Origin: Kingdonia uniflora | Lineage: Eukaryota > Streptophyta > Magnoliopsida > Ranunculales > Circaeasteraceae | Assembly: GCA_014058105.1 (NCBI GenBank) | Contig: JACGCM010001313.1 | Span: forward strand, 856,968 to 920,967 | Length of the DNA: 64,000 bases | Direction of reading: 5' to 3' | Part shown: piece after piece, positions 45,011-57,963 of the stretch | How positions within the stretch are numbered: position 1 is the stretch's first letter | Layout: every line of letters starts with the position of its first letter | Translations under genes and position numbers: made by a program | The notes under the pieces: generated by a model | The model's input: the letters and a program-made list of their open reading frames with translations, nothing else | Told to the model about the DNA's origin: nothing | The model's database searches: none

Positions 45011-46640
45011 GGTCACCTATTTATGGGGTGTAATTACTCTTGTTCTAGTTAGCAGTAGATTCAGCCACTTCGGCAGAAACATTACTACTTCGGAGAATGA
45101 GATAGAGTAGATCTATAACTCAGTAGTTAGTTCTATTAGCTATAAGGTAATGTGTACTGCCTTTTATTATTTTCTCTACCACATTTTAAAGTGCAGAAAC
45201 AATAAAGTGTTCAGGAATGAATTGGCCCAATAAATGTTTTTTTATGCTTATCTACTTGATATTACTCATAAGCTCTGTCTCCTCATCAGAATCATCCTCG
45301 ACGAACTCAATATATACAAACCATGTTTATCAAAATAAGTCCCTCCCTTCGCTTTCGCTTTCAACCGATCAAAATAAACAACCAAAGATCAAATCTTACA
45401 AACCACAAACCAGTTGCCCAAACTCTCCCATTTAGATTTTTCTTGAAATGCCAACTAATCAACCCCTAAAGAAATGATTTTGATTCTTAACCAAAAGAAT
45501 TCCTCCCAAAATAAACAACACCCAGTTTTGGAAATCAAAAACCCATATCAAATCATCACTCAAACATAAAAAATCTCCAATTATTCACTAACATCACAAA
45601 TTTCCAACATTGCCCCAACCCTCATTCAAACACTAGATAAATCATTCACATCCAATTTGTCCAAACTTAGTTCCCAATTCTGAAAACCTAATTCACCATT
45701 TAATCTATTCATTAGTCTCAAAATGACCCACGCCTAGATATCTATTTTATTAAAACTAGACTTCACGAAACTTGTAAGTGGTTGAATAGATTAGGTAAAA
45801 ATTGATAAATATGGAAAATATGTTATATTTGCCGGATTTGAAAAACACAATACACATGTGAGCCTCATAAAGGAAGAGGTTTGAACCAGGAGAATCCTCT
45901 GTAGTATGAGAAAGATAAAATACTATCCTAGCAAAAAAGATCTTAAATTTCAATAAATTCATATTGCACTAGTTCTTTTATATAAAGATTATAAATAAAT
46001 AAAATAGAGATTTACTTAATATACAGATGAGGATCTGCCTAATCCCAACTTTACTCTCAATAAAAATGTCAAAGAAGAATCATATAACTCATAATTAGGA
46101 TTTGGGGATGGGATTTATCTCACAATTAGAATATAGAAAATCAATAATAGATGAAAATTAGGGTAAAAGAAATTGTACCTTTTGATTGAGGAATGACTTG
46201 CTATTGTTAATGAAACCTTAATTGAAATTGGAACAAATAAAATAATGAAACATTAGAGAGCAAAGCAAACTATAATTACAGAAACCAAGGCGGTTTGTGA
46301 AGTACCTGTGAATCAAAACAGGTATCGAGCAGAGAATTTGTAGTGTACGTGGTTTGTAAAGTACCTGTGAATCAAACCAAGGCTCACAACAAATCGAAAG
46401 AGACAGTGAGAGAGAGAGAGAGAGAAAATCAAAAACTTAAATTTATGAAGTACCGAGCAAAAAGATGAGAGAATAAAGAGATTTTTCCTCTAATTGGATA
46501 GCCAAAATTGAATAAGAGTGTGCGGGATAACAAGGCGGGAGAAAAAATAGTTTGAGCGCTTGTTATTTTGCCACATTTTCGTCTCTTCACCCGCGGTTTT
46601 GTTCGATCCGTGCCCAAATCAATAGTTTGGTTTTTTTTAA
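45011..46640. other. CACTA interior without recognisable gene
   Basis: AT-rich. A repeated phrase GTGAAGTACCTGTGAATCAAA / GTAAAGTACCTGTGAATCAAA occurs at about 46295 and 46360, followed by a GA run near 46405-46426. Nothing else is supported. Confidence 0.3.
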
Positions 46641-46758
46641 TGCTTTAGCCACTCTTATAGTCCAATAGCCACGGTGTTAACTATGGTAGTTTGGCACTGA
46701 TAAAGTTGTGGCAAAAACTAAAAGTCCTCCGTGACAACTGCCCTATTTTCTTATAGTG
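46640..46758. repeat. CACTA right subterminal repeats and terminus
   Basis: Contains TAGCCACGGTGTTAAC, TTGTGGCAAAAACT and CCGTGACAACTG, related to the left subterminal motifs. It ends TTTTCTTATAGTG, the inverted copy of CACTACAAGAATA with mismatches. Confidence 0.65.
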
Positions 46759-46761
46759 GAG

Positions 46762-47400
46762 GAGATTGCCCTTTTATTAGATGACACAAATCCATAAGCC
46801 CCATGTTGAACACCTTTTATCACCCTGCTTGTTTCCCTATCAACAAACATCACTGCAAAATCCATAAGAATGATATGAAATAAGTTCCATTGGAAGTAAA
46901 AAAGAGGAAGAAAGGAGTACATACCATATTGAAGTTTTATGTAAAAGAAGAGAATGTTGCAGCTTAAGATCCAAGGACATTAAAAGGTCAGACTCCAACT
47001 CTAAATTTTTCGAGCAATACCAAAAGCTCCTACATGTTCAGTACCAAGACGAACAATACAAAATTGCATCTACGAAGACCACATTGGGATATACAACATA
47101 CAAATAATAGTAGACATTCAACCAAATTTATACTGTAAGTATCCAACAGTTTCAAATTCAGTACTCGAGATATAGAGTGGTGTAAATATTAGACCAAAAT
47201 ATATAGTCCAACAAATTCTATTTCAACAAAGGAAATCTTAAATTATCATTTCAACCATTTCTCCCATCAACCCTAGGTGATAAAAAACGATAATGGTTCA
47301 GTTTGCAGTGAATTACAGTAGAGATCCAAAAACAGTAGAAAAGAAAAGTTCTACAAGGAGTATACAACAAAGATAGCTCTGATAGTACCATCTCTTACAC
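46762..47400. other. No recognisable gene
   Basis: On minus there is a short open stretch with FVDRETSRVIKGVQHGAYGF near 46770-46850 that could be an exon interrupted by the CACTA insertion, but I cannot identify it. Confidence 0.25.
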
Positions 47401-47407
47401 TGTGCAA

Positions 47408-49180
47408 CTATTGAATATGAGTGTGCCAGAGAAATTCAGTTTCACTTCTATGCATTTTGACGTTTAAGGGAATTTCTTTGTAACCAACTTTTTTGGTTGC
47501 CTTGCACACAGGCCTTCCAATTGATGGTCTGCCTGGAACTAGAGTTTTACACTTCACATAATTCTTTCTTTCCTTCCCTTTTGTGACTGTGATGTCAGAT
47601 AAATCGTCCCCCTCATCCTCCATAAGTTTATCAACAAATGGAGGTACTGAATCTAGGGAATATTTTCACTTGAAGAATTCATTGCCGGGTTTCGCTTGTT
47701 CAGAGATAAACCAAGTAGATTGCCTGCGCAAACACCACCAGTTTTCACGAAAAGAGAATTTCATATATGTCAAATACATAAAAAAAGATTTCATACATTA
47801 GCAATACATATACAATGATATACTAAGAGCATTTGCAATGATGTTAGCATAACTTAAATGGGAAAAACACTATCCAATAGTGTTAAAATTTTAAAGTTAG
47901 TCTAGATATCCACAAAATGGAACTGAGAGCATAGAGCTTGATTTTCATTTAGAATTGTAACGACTAAGAAGAAAAGTGGACGCTAGATGCAAGAAAATAA
48001 CAGTTTTCCCTTGTGTATTCTCTGCAAGAAATACCATTTTATAGTTAGATTATCATTTGTAAAACCATTGTACTAGCTCAAAAGATCAATCCATTTTTTA
48101 CTCAACTTTTTCCAAATTAGCGCACCGTTATAGATGATCTACCAAAGGAATAGTTGTCGTAATATTCTGTACTTAGAATTTATTCATGGTACACATACAA
48201 ACCTTTTATTATAAGTTTTCTCACTAGTAGGTTCTAGTTGTTTGGCTTTCAAACTTTATACAAGAAGAAGAAAAATCAGACATTTTGCAATAATAACACG
48301 ATAAGTTACTATGAGTAAGCATATATTCAATAAAGACATAGACAAACCTTTTTTCTCCATTCTTCTCCTTAGGCGCTATTTCTTCTCTAACTGAATAAGA
48401 CCCCAATGCTGCAAGTCATTCATCATAATTTTTTGTTTATATAGGACACCAAATACTAATAAAACTTGGAAAAGCATAATTAATTAAGCATAAGGGTTCC
48501 AGTACTTACATTGAGATCTTAATTGATACCTCTCTTTGGGAATATTACAAGTTTCAGCTGAATCATTAACTACTATATTTTCTTCCCCTTTGGTCTTCTC
48601 ACATTTATCCGTTTGCTGCTTCAGTCAAAATAGTAAAACAAGGTGTAGCCGTGTAAGTGATGTCGAAAGATGAAAATATAGACCAAACTATCAGTTTTAA
48701 CATAATTAATCTATGAGTTAATTGATTTACTTTAGGGAAAGTCTTGTCACATGATTTTTTCTTCACATTATCCTACAAAAGAACAAGTTAATTTTTGTAA
48801 GGAATACCATTTTAAGCTGGTATAAGTATAATAGACACAAATAATTATTTTTGCTAACTTTGCTGACCTTCAGTTCCAGATCTTTTATTGAAAACAAAGT
48901 TGCTCCACAAAATGGGTTTACAAGGAAAACCAATTATAGCTTGTACTAGTAGAAATGGCTAATAGTCATTTACCTTAAGTTCCATATCTTTTATGGCAAG
49001 AAAAGTTGCCTTACATCGAAGCTCGTGTTTCTTAGCTTTTAGTTGCAAATGAACACGACCAGATTATAGATCTAGATGAATTAACACAACATTAGTTTTA
49101 CTGAGATTTCAAATTGATGTGAAGTTATTAGTTTTAAAATTCTTACCCTGTCTTTGCCTCGGTTGAGTTTCTGCAAAACC
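47408..49180 (-). pseudogene. Shugoshin-like gene, decayed
   Basis: Minus-strand exons follow shugoshin order. 49176-49151 reads KLNRGKD. About 49070-48977 reads KAKKHELRCKATFLAIKDME, and a repeated version near 48910-48870 reads ATLFSIKDLELK. Middle exons follow near 48770, 48620-48510 and 48410-48350. The last exon (about 47740-47410) has WWCLRRQSTWF and the carboxy-terminal SGO motif GRPSIGRP, then VGYKEIPLNVKMHRSE. Shugoshin protects centromeric cohesin in meiosis through PP2A. A TGA interrupts the last exon (after KPGNEFFK), the first exon with the start was not found, and one exon seems duplicated. I therefore call a pseudogene, although alternative splicing is not excluded. Confidence 0.65.
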
Positions 49181-49199
49181 AAAGAAGTATGATCAATAT

Positions 49200-50730
49200 T
49201 TTTGTAAGAAATTATCAAAGAGTTAGGTATTTAAAGAAGAGAAGAGAGCAAAAAATCATTGATAGTAGTGAATAAATTATCGACTGCAATTTCACGATTC
49301 TTATATAATTGAGTCACAACAATAAGACAACATAACATAATGATTAGAACTAATTAGAGAGTAAAAAAAAGAAATAATTCAAGAGTAAAATTAGACGATT
49401 ATGGAAAGTAAAATAGCTAATGAGAACCAGCCTACATCTGTTAAGATAACATAAAATAATAAGATATGATATCTGTGATTAAACTACCCATATACACTTG
49501 ATTCATTTATCCAAATAACAGATGTAGTAAAATTAGCCCCATCACAGTTTGTGAAAACAGAAAAAGTAGAACATACTTATGAAGGTGGAATTGAAAATGC
49601 CTCCCATACCTATTGAATTATCCGATACAGATAGTTACTAAGATGCAAATTGTGAATGACTGACTAGTTCACATCACAAGTTCTTACTTGGAGTTGAACT
49701 AAGATCTATATCAAAATAAAACATAGAAGTAAAATAATGTCAAAGGAAAATTAAGATCTATATTAAAAGCCAACATTTGAGAACAAAATCAACCCAGGCT
49801 CATCCTAAACACTCTGATAAAGAGTTCAATGAAAATAAGATGATACAGTACGCAAAAACCTCAAAACATAGTTTCACAATTAGCATATCTTCAAATTGAT
49901 CCAATGAAATCAAAAGATTTGCCACCATTTGAAGAAATCTAAAACAGTAAAGGGGGGGGGGGGTTAAACTTAGGAGCTAGAATTATTTAAGGGTTGAAGA
50001 AGGGGAGTAGTCTGTAACCTAGAGAATTGGTTAGAAGACCTTCCAAGGATTGAGCATGGAAGATTGAGAGCAGGGATTTGGACTTAGGGTGTAGATTATG
50101 ATATAGAGAGGGAGGGTGTAGTGATGAATAAGACCGAAGTTTGCCATATGATTTAGAGTTAAATTTTAATACTAATGTTGTATGAGTGAATTTTAGCCTA
50201 TATCGCAGATCATTTGGCAGATTAAAAGTTTTAAGTAATTCTAAAATTTGGTGTAGGATCCGACGGCTGAGACTTAATTTTAAAGCCTTGAATAGATCTG
50301 AGTAGTCTAAATAATCATCGATTCACGAGATTTGGGAAACGAAGGGCTTGGTTCGAATATTTGTTGATGAGTGATTCCTTTAGATGCATAGATAGATAAT
50401 TACAGGGCAAATTAGTTTTTTGACCCTAAATAATGACCACGAATTGGTCTAACCCCCCTGATTGTTATTTTTTAGCTTTTGGACCCTAAAACATCCTCAA
50501 AATGTTAGGTTTTGTTAAAATACAAAAATTACCCTTTTTATTATATTTTATGTTTTAATTAGAATACCACTTGTTAAATAATTATCCAGTTGTAATATTC
50601 ACAGGGATACTAAGAAAATCTACGTGGACATTTCTTAGTGTCTACGTAGATTGAGCGCCAACTTCATCTCCTTCTCCGCCATTGTTCTGAAACTAAAGTT
50701 ACAAAAATTATGAAACATAAATCAAAGCTA
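49200..50730. other. No recognisable gene; homopolymer G tract
   Basis: This region lies upstream of the shugoshin-like exons and may have held its promoter. A run of twelve G residues lies at 49952-49963. No further feature is supported. Confidence 0.3.
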
Positions 50731-50732
50731 AA

Positions 50733-51014
50733 TTAAAACATAAATTTAAATCCATTAACAAGTAACAACATAAACATCATCATCATTACAATAAACCCAA
50801 AAAGAAACCCCCAAAAAATATTTTCCATCAAACTCAAAAACTTGGGCCTCTTCCAAAAAATTCCCTCCTTAAAACTAAAAAAATCTAACAAATAGAACCT
50901 CCTTCTCTTCTGGCAGGGAGGTTCATCATCATTATTGTCACCCTCATCATCATCATCATCCTCATCCTCATCATCATCTTCCTCATCTTCTTCTATACCT
51001 CTACCCTCTGACAA
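50733..51014 (-). other. Acidic low-complexity ORF over a CAT/CTC triplet repeat
   Basis: The minus frame starts MSEGRGIEEDE and is followed by a run of Asp/Glu encoded by ATCATC-type repeats (50938-50995), then a hydrophobic tail. The plus strand gives poly-Ser over the same repeat. A real protein is possible because acidic stretches occur in MULE transposase regions, but microsatellite origin is simpler. Confidence 0.25.
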
Positions 51015-51559
51015 CTTACAGTCCTCCTTACTGTTGAAGTCCTCTTCGGGACATTCATCCGTGGTGTCGTCGCTGTACTCAGATGGTCATTCTCTTCTCC
51101 ATCACTATCACTGTAGTCGGATGTTGAGGGTGTTAGCAGAATAAAATGAGACATTGTTAAGACTTGAGACTTGAGACTCGAGACTTGAGACTTGAGACTT
51201 GAGAGAGAGAGAGAGGGAGAGAAAAAAAAGAGATAAATGATAGAGGGAGATAAATAAGTTAGATTTGGAGTTATACAAGTTTTGAAACTGACAGGGAGTT
51301 AAACGTCAATCGATGCGTTTCTCCCTCTAATTCCCCACGTAACCACTCTAGACCTAGCCATAATTACCCTATTTTTGTATTTTTTTCTTTTAGACCCTCT
51401 ATGTTTGAAGTATGTTAACTTTTAAACCCTACACATTTGGAGCATATGAGATGCGCAAGGTAATTTAGGACACATAAAACACAACTCAATTGCCAATTAT
51501 AATTTAGGGATTGTTGGATCAAAGCAAAATGAAAGGTCATTACAGTGCCAGGTAAGCTA

Positions 51560-54500
51560 AAATTTGAATTTTCCTATACCATTTAAAACTTTGTCTAATA
51601 AAATTTATGAAATATTTTACCTAATAATTGAGTATGGTGGGGTGTGGGATGAACCATGTAAGAGTGGGTATGGAGTGAGTCCATACAAGGGTGGTAGTTG
51701 TTTAGTCTTAATTGTATACGTAAATATTAGTTTTGTGGAACTGTCAGGGTTAATTGCTATAAGGATAGATGACGAGCATGGTCCAGATAATAATGTTATA
51801 GTGTGAGGGGGTGTGATTGGGTTATTATTTATTATAAATGGTGTTTTGCATGCCGTTAGTAATGATTTAGAAGCTAAGTTGATATTTAGGCACATTCAGG
51901 AAGACACAGTCATGGGTATTACTGTTACGCCCCAAAATCTGGTAATCGGTAACTTAACCAATTACTAGATTCTAAGTAGTGTAGGTCGGGGAATCCAAAG
52001 ATTCTACCCCACAAATAGTCAAGCCGTAGACAAATTTTAGCTCGGCTATTCATATATAGCAATAATCATCAGAGTAAAGAAATGAAATAACAACATAACG
52101 GAAGCGAAAAACATATATACATATATGACATAAATATATACAATGCCCAAAATAAGGTACAACAACATATGCTGAGATAACAACAAAAGTCTAAACTAAA
52201 ACTGGTCGGCAGCGTCAACTGCTCCAAATACTGCTGAGGCTCTCAGCAACTCAAACTACTCAGCCTTTAAAAGGGGGGAAACAATGCGAGAGTGAGCAAA
52301 ACCACGGCTTACTGATTACCCAACAAGTCTAAATAACATACTAGTAAACAGATACAGATAAAGAGAGTGAAGTGAAACAGATAGAGTAAGTTAAAGTAGA
52401 ATAATAGTAACTAATAGATTCATGATCCAAGTAACTGAGTAGTAAGAACAGAAAGGAAATATAAGAGTAACCGGAGTAAGAATAAGGAATATAAGAAAAG
52501 GAGGGAATGTGACAATGAGGGAAAGATGCAATAATATGCCAATGATGTGATATGCTCTAAGTTCTAAATGCTAAATGAGTTGATGTTGAAAATGTGATGC
52601 AATCCTATTATAATAATTAATGGTTGATCAACCGCTAACATGTTTGACTTAAAGAGATCTGTTAAAGGGATACAATAGGTACGATTTTTGTCAAGCTCGA
52701 CCAAGCTAGTGGATACTCACTTGATCAAAGTGTTTCGAGCTTTTCAACCCACAGGGACAACGTCCGAACTGTATTTCATTCCGAGGAGTTTCAACCTCAA
52801 GGATAAGCTCTGTACTAGATTGTAAATACTTTCTCATACCTTCCCACACTCCTGGATGGGTTTATAAGGTATGATAGTATCCATCCTGGACCCACCTACT
52901 ATTTCAACCTGATGTAGGACTCTTGCGATCCTATCGGAGGTCAAGTGATGTAGAGCTTTGTTATGTATCCGATCTCGATAAGTTAAAAGAGTTTGCATGA
53001 TTTGAAAAGATGTAACAGATCCCAAGTATCACAATGTAACAGCCGTGAACCCAACAAACAAACATAGAATAACCACCTACAGAAGAGCGTGGCAACAATC
53101 CTAAACAAAATGCCCAATGACTCGGTTGCATCATCTAAACCGATGAAACAACAACCTAACCGTCATCACAACTAAACAACCTTAGTCTCTAGAAGACTGA
53201 ACCCAACAACAAGAATGCAACTACTAGTAACTACACTGACAACTTCTAGCAAAACCCAAAGCCAATATAACTATAGTAACTAAAGAGTTAACAAATATAC
53301 GGAGAAGTAATATGAAAATAAACCCTAACTGATTGCAACACCTCTATGATTAGAGTACTACTCAAATCAACATCTATTAACTAGTAGAAGAATTTAGAAA
53401 TGAAGGGAAAACTCGCCTGAAGGAAATCCCGAGTCCTGCAGAAAACCAACCCGAAAACCCAATTGCGGTCCGCAGAAAAGCTAATAGAACGCCTGGAAAT
53501 CTAGCATACACCAGGAACAACAAACAACCAATAATTTAAGGAAACAAGAATATAATCCAAACCCTAGAAATCAAACCCTAAGCCAAATCAAGCGGAATTG
53601 ACGAAAAGGAATAAGGGAATTACTTACCGAGGATAGGAGAAGAGATCGCGGCGAAGCTGAGGGAGAATCTGCGAGTGAAGAGGAAGGTTGGAATAGGAGT
53701 GAGGAGGAGAGAGGAAAAGGTTAGGGAGAGGAAAGAGTGAAGGAGTGAAGATAGGAATGAAGAAATAAAGTATATAAACCTAGACACACCTGAAATCGCG
53801 CCTCTGTTCGAACAGGGAAGATCCTGCTCGAACAGGACAAGGATTGTTCGAGCAAAATGTTGCAGGAATGAAAGAAAACTGTCCCTGCAAGATCTTATTC
53901 GAACAGACAAAGTTCTGTTCGAACAGAACTGGTCTGTTCAAAAACTGGACTTACCAGAAAAGCTAAGGAATTGCTGGGAGACACCACGGACCACCCCGGG
54001 AGCCCCGAAACTCCACGGACCACCTCCACCACCACACAAATGCATCTACAAACCCAGCCAAAGTTCCCCAAGGTGAACACACCACCTCTACCGCCCCTCG
54101 GCAATGTAAACGCCTAAGCCCCCAGAAAAGAATCTTTTCCTCGGGCGACCCCGGAAATCCACCGGCCACTCCAACGGTTCACCGGAACCACCCCAAATCG
54201 CACACACAACACATAAATACCACTACCAAACTTTCTACAGGCTTCCAAGGCCACAAAACCACCTCTAACTCCAAAACACCTCTGAACCGCCCAAAACTAC
54301 TAAATGAATATAATACTAAACCACCGAAAGGAATAAATGGATGCATAAAGGATGAGTAGAATGGATGAAAGAGTACATACGGAAAATGAATGCGGAACTT
54401 AACATGAAGGAAAGGAATCTAATATGCCAATGAGATTAAGAATAGGATTAAGAGTGAATATTAAAAATAATTAAATACGGGTCATTACAATTACAAAAAT

Positions 54501-57330
54501 TTTATAGAAACAGAGGAAGCACCTAAGATAGTGCCAATCCCTATTGAAGAATCACCATTACGGTTAGTATGTGATAAACCAAAAATCAAGAGAAAAAATG
54601 TCAACTAGATGTTTAGAGAAGACAACTAGACCTTTAAATGTGCCTACTTCTAAGGCTTTTAATGCAGAATCCTTAAAGAGAAAAGCAAAAACCAAATTAC
54701 GAAAACCTAAGGTGAAGAAGGTTAGGGCTGATTACCTTTTTGAGGAAGAGCTTGTTGATTTAACCAAAGACTATGCCAGTGAAGAAGAAGTTAAAATTAA
54801 GGAGGAGGATGTAGGTAATATTTATGAGGAAGTTACAAGATGAACAAGAGAGGAGCTTAATAAGTTTGAAGACTTAAGAAAAGACTCATTCTTTGATAAT
54901 GTAGATGCTGAAGAAGACTATCATAGTAACCATACATCACAAGATGGTGATGATGTTCCTACAACGGATGACATATAAGATCATAAAGATTTGGCTGATA
55001 ATAAGGATTTTGTAATGGGTTCTTCAAACTTGTATGTGAAAGAAGATCATGAAGATGAGGAACCCTTTCTGCCACCTCAAGCACCAGAGTTTATGTTAAC
55101 AATTGGGATGGAGTAGCCAAATATATATGAGTGTAGGTCATTTATAAGAAATTTTGCAATTACTCAAATGTTCACATTTAGACAAAAGAAGAATGAAAGT
55201 AAGAGGATTAGATATGTGTGTAAATAGAGACTAAGTTGTCCTTGGTGGGTATTCATAACAAGGTTAAATGATGGCCACACCATGACACTTAAATAGGGGC
55301 ATTTTATACATGAGTGTAGTGGTAAGAATGACATATTGAACAAAAATGCAAATATTATTTGGGTTGCAAAGGAGATTGAGAATCTAATCAGAGATACAAG
55401 TACAACCAAGCAAATGCAGATATCTGATATTGTGTAAAGAAGTTTTGGAGTAAGAGTTTCATATTACACTGCATGGAATGCAAGGAGCATTGTAATGGGG
55501 AAGATAGTGGGGTCATATGATAAAGGTTGTACTTTATGTCCAGAACTATGTGTTCAGATTCAAAAATCAATCCCATGTAGTATTATCACTTGTAATAGGG
55601 AAGATGGTGATCTTAAGTTTACAAACACGTGCATTAGTTTTAAGGTAACTTTAGATGGGTTTACCAAGGGTTGAAGGCCAATTCTTGGCCTAGATGGATG
55701 TTTCTTGAAAGGCAAGTATGAAGGCCAATGTTTGAGCATCATATCTCTTGATGCAAACAATGGTCTTTTCCCAATAACAATATTTCTTTCAAGAAATGAG
55801 TATCAAGCTTCATGGATAAAGTTCTTAGCATTGATGCAAGGCCAGCTCACCTTACACCTATCAAAATTGATATTCATATCTGATAGAAAAAAGGGTCTTG
55901 TTGAGGCAGTTTCCCAAGTATTCCTTAATTCCAATCATAGATTTTGTTTTAGGTACATGTACAAAAACTTTAAGCAACTGTACAGAGGTACTTATTTCAT
56001 GACATTTACTTGGAATGCATCAAAGGCATAAAAAAAATCTGTAGAAAGAGCAAATTTAGACAAGTTGGAAGTTGTAGAACCAGATGCATAAACATGGTTT
56101 GAAAAGGAGCCATACGAATCTTAGTATAAGTCTTACTTTGATGCTTCTACAAAGTGTGAGCATGTGACCAATAATTTCTTAGAAGCATTTAACAATTGGA
56201 TTATTAATATTAGAGATAAGCCTTTAAACAAGATGGTAGAAATGCTAAATTTTATGCAGATGAGATTCATGCCTAAAAGGAAATTGAAAGCAAGAGAGTG
56301 GGATTAAAATAGATTGGTACTTAGAGCAGTGAAGATGATTGAGTTGTTGAAAACATAAAGTCACCACTACAGGTTAGAGGGATTTGAAAAGGATCAGTGG
56401 CTGGTCCTTAATGACAGTAGTACAAGGTGGATATTGAACTTGGAAGAACATACATGCACTTACAATTTTTGACAGATCATTGGATTGCCTTGTATATATA
56501 TAGTCAAAGTGATTGTTCAACTAAAATATCAGTGGGCTGGGTAAGTACTATCTTTTTTAGTTAATATGTCCTAATTATAATTTTATTGTGCCTTTTACTA
56601 TTTTACAACTTTATCATGACCTATGTACAGATATTGTAGTCATTACCATAGGGTGGTAGCCTATGTAACAACATGCAATCAAGTTATAATTCTAATTATA
56701 GACTCATCAGACTGGGGAAAAGTATGTTACTTTTGCCCTTAGATTACTAAATTATTGATTTCTCTTAATTTTCATAATAGTAACATTTACTCTTATGAAA
56801 TAGACCACAAGAGATACCAGACCACCACCATTATTGAGACTAGCAGGGAGACCTAAAAATCTAAGGAGAAAAGAGGCAGATAAGTTAAATGGTGTGGTAA
56901 GACAACAAAAAAGATGCAGTAAGTTTCAAGCATTTGGGTACAACAACAAAACTTGTAAATGTCAACCTACAGAAAAGCCAGGCATGGGGAGAGGAGTAAA
57001 GACATACAAATTGGACACTAAATTTAGGACACCCTCAGCAAGGGGGAGGGGGAGGGTGAGAGAGAGAGAGGGACTGGTAGAGGAAAATAGAGAACATCTG
57101 AACCATCACAACCACCTCAACCATCAGCTCCTATTTCAACTTCTTCATCACATACTAATACTACGTAACCATCACAGCTACAACAAAATATCACTCAACC
57201 ATCAATACAATCTCAACCATCACAGTCATTTCAACCATCCCATTTAACTGGTCAGCATTTTAGATCACCTAGGCAAGATCCTAATGCTAGAAGAGAACAT
57301 GGTGGATATTGTACCACTGAGACATCTAGA
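51560..57330 (+). pseudogene. Mutator-like (MULE) transposase pseudogene, split by a solo LTR
   Basis: Segments in order. The amino-terminal region is at 51564-51920 (GGVWDEPCKSGYGVSPYKGG). An acidic linker lies at 54500-55000, and a MuDR-type zinc-binding domain at about 55120-55340 (RLSCPWWVFITRLNDGHT, H-x-C). The DDE core is at 55640-56200: LDGCFLKGKYEGQCLS with the first Asp, ISDRKKGLVEAVSQVF with the second, NHRFCFRYMYKNFKQLY, then NNFLEAFNNWI with the Glu. A SWIM-like C-x-C..C end follows near 56450. After an intron comes GRPKNLRRKEADK with a knuckle CSKFQAFGYNNKTC (about 56840-56960). More than ten stops or frameshifts rule out function. The terminal inverted repeats were not identified. 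Confidence 0.8.
51923..54489 (-). mobile_element. Solo LTR, 2.6 kb, inserted in the MULE
   Basis: On plus it reads TGTTACGCCCCAAAATC to ACGGGTCATTACA, flanked by the 5-bp duplication ATTAC (51918-51922 and 54490-54494). It is the same family as 29039-31734 in reverse orientation. It shares the terminus, a GACAACGTCCGAAC block and a TTCGAA cluster near 53800-53945. No internal domain is present. MULE sequence continues on both sides. Confidence 0.85.
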
Positions 57331-57337
57331 GGGTTCA

Positions 57338-57475
57338 CTACACCAAAATTACAAAATTACCACAGTCTATTTATAATTTAGCTACAGATTTATGATATGG
57401 TAACCTTGACACAGATCTACTCCGTGGCAAATAACCATGTTATTTATGGTTATTTGTAGTTCTTTTTTCTATTAT
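57338..57475. mobile_element. CACTA-like terminal fragment
   Basis: CACTACACCAAAATTAC is a typical CACTA end, followed by CCGTGGCAAATAACC, which resembles subterminal repeats of such elements. TTCTATTATAGT near 57475 might be a decayed opposite end, which would give a miniature element, but no 3-bp duplication is evident. Confidence 0.35.
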
Positions 57476-57963
57476 AGTTTCTTTTGTTAGAGTTTTAAAC
57501 TTTGAAGAAACCAAAACTAGGGAGTCTTTACTCTTCACAACAATATAAACACAATATCTGGATCTGAAGTAAACAAATCTTAATCTGAAACTTGAGGATT
57601 TTTCAATTCGTTATTCTAATGGTGGCAGAGAAAGAGAGAGAGAGATTTAGATATGTACTTTGATGCAATTTGTAAGCATAAAGGTATGTTATAATCTTCA
57701 TCAATGTACTTTCTTATAATCTCCAATTTGATGTTTCTTGTTCGATTTTCCATTAAAGATTTGAGCCCCTTTGAAACATTATAATCCAGGCATCTCTTGA
57801 TCTAAGTGTGAGTAGGAATTAGAGCATTCGAGTTATCGAGTAACCCATTGGCGTGACTTGGAGGTCATATATTCATCAATGGGCCTGTACAGTTCAAAAG
57901 GACATTATAAATACCAATATTTGCCAAAAAAAATCAAAGGGGTGGTTTGGCCTTATTTGTAAG
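57476..57963. other. No recognisable feature
   Basis: AT-rich DNA between the MULE and the next LTR. There is a short GA run near 57628-57645. Confidence 0.3.

Larger units (their letters stand above)
37651..46758. mobile_element. CACTA (En/Spm) DNA transposon, non-autonomous, carrying host gene fragments
   Basis: The ends are CACTACAAGAATA (37651) and, inverted, TTTTCTTATAGTG (to 46758), flanked by the 3-bp duplication GAG (37648-37650 and 46759-46761). Copies of a GCCACGGATTTTCGTGGC-like motif are crowded just inside each end, as expected for subterminal TnpA-type binding repeats. At 9.1 kb it is large, but no transposase (tnp2-type) is recognisable. The inside holds exon pieces of an NADPH oxidase, an IDM1-like protein, a kinesin-4 and an unknown protein, mostly on minus with splice sites kept, plus LINE pieces on plus. 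It thus looks like a gene-capturing CACTA element. Confidence 0.85.

Noticed and set aside
50938..50995. Poly-Ser (plus) or poly-Asp/Glu (minus) protein
   Set aside because: The run is a triplet microsatellite; either reading is explained by the repeat.
51617..51895. 92-codon minus ORF
   Set aside because: Shadow of the MULE amino-terminal segment on plus.
53895..54169. Overlapping minus ORFs rich in Gly, Val and Trp
   Set aside because: They are within the solo LTR and have no family resemblance.
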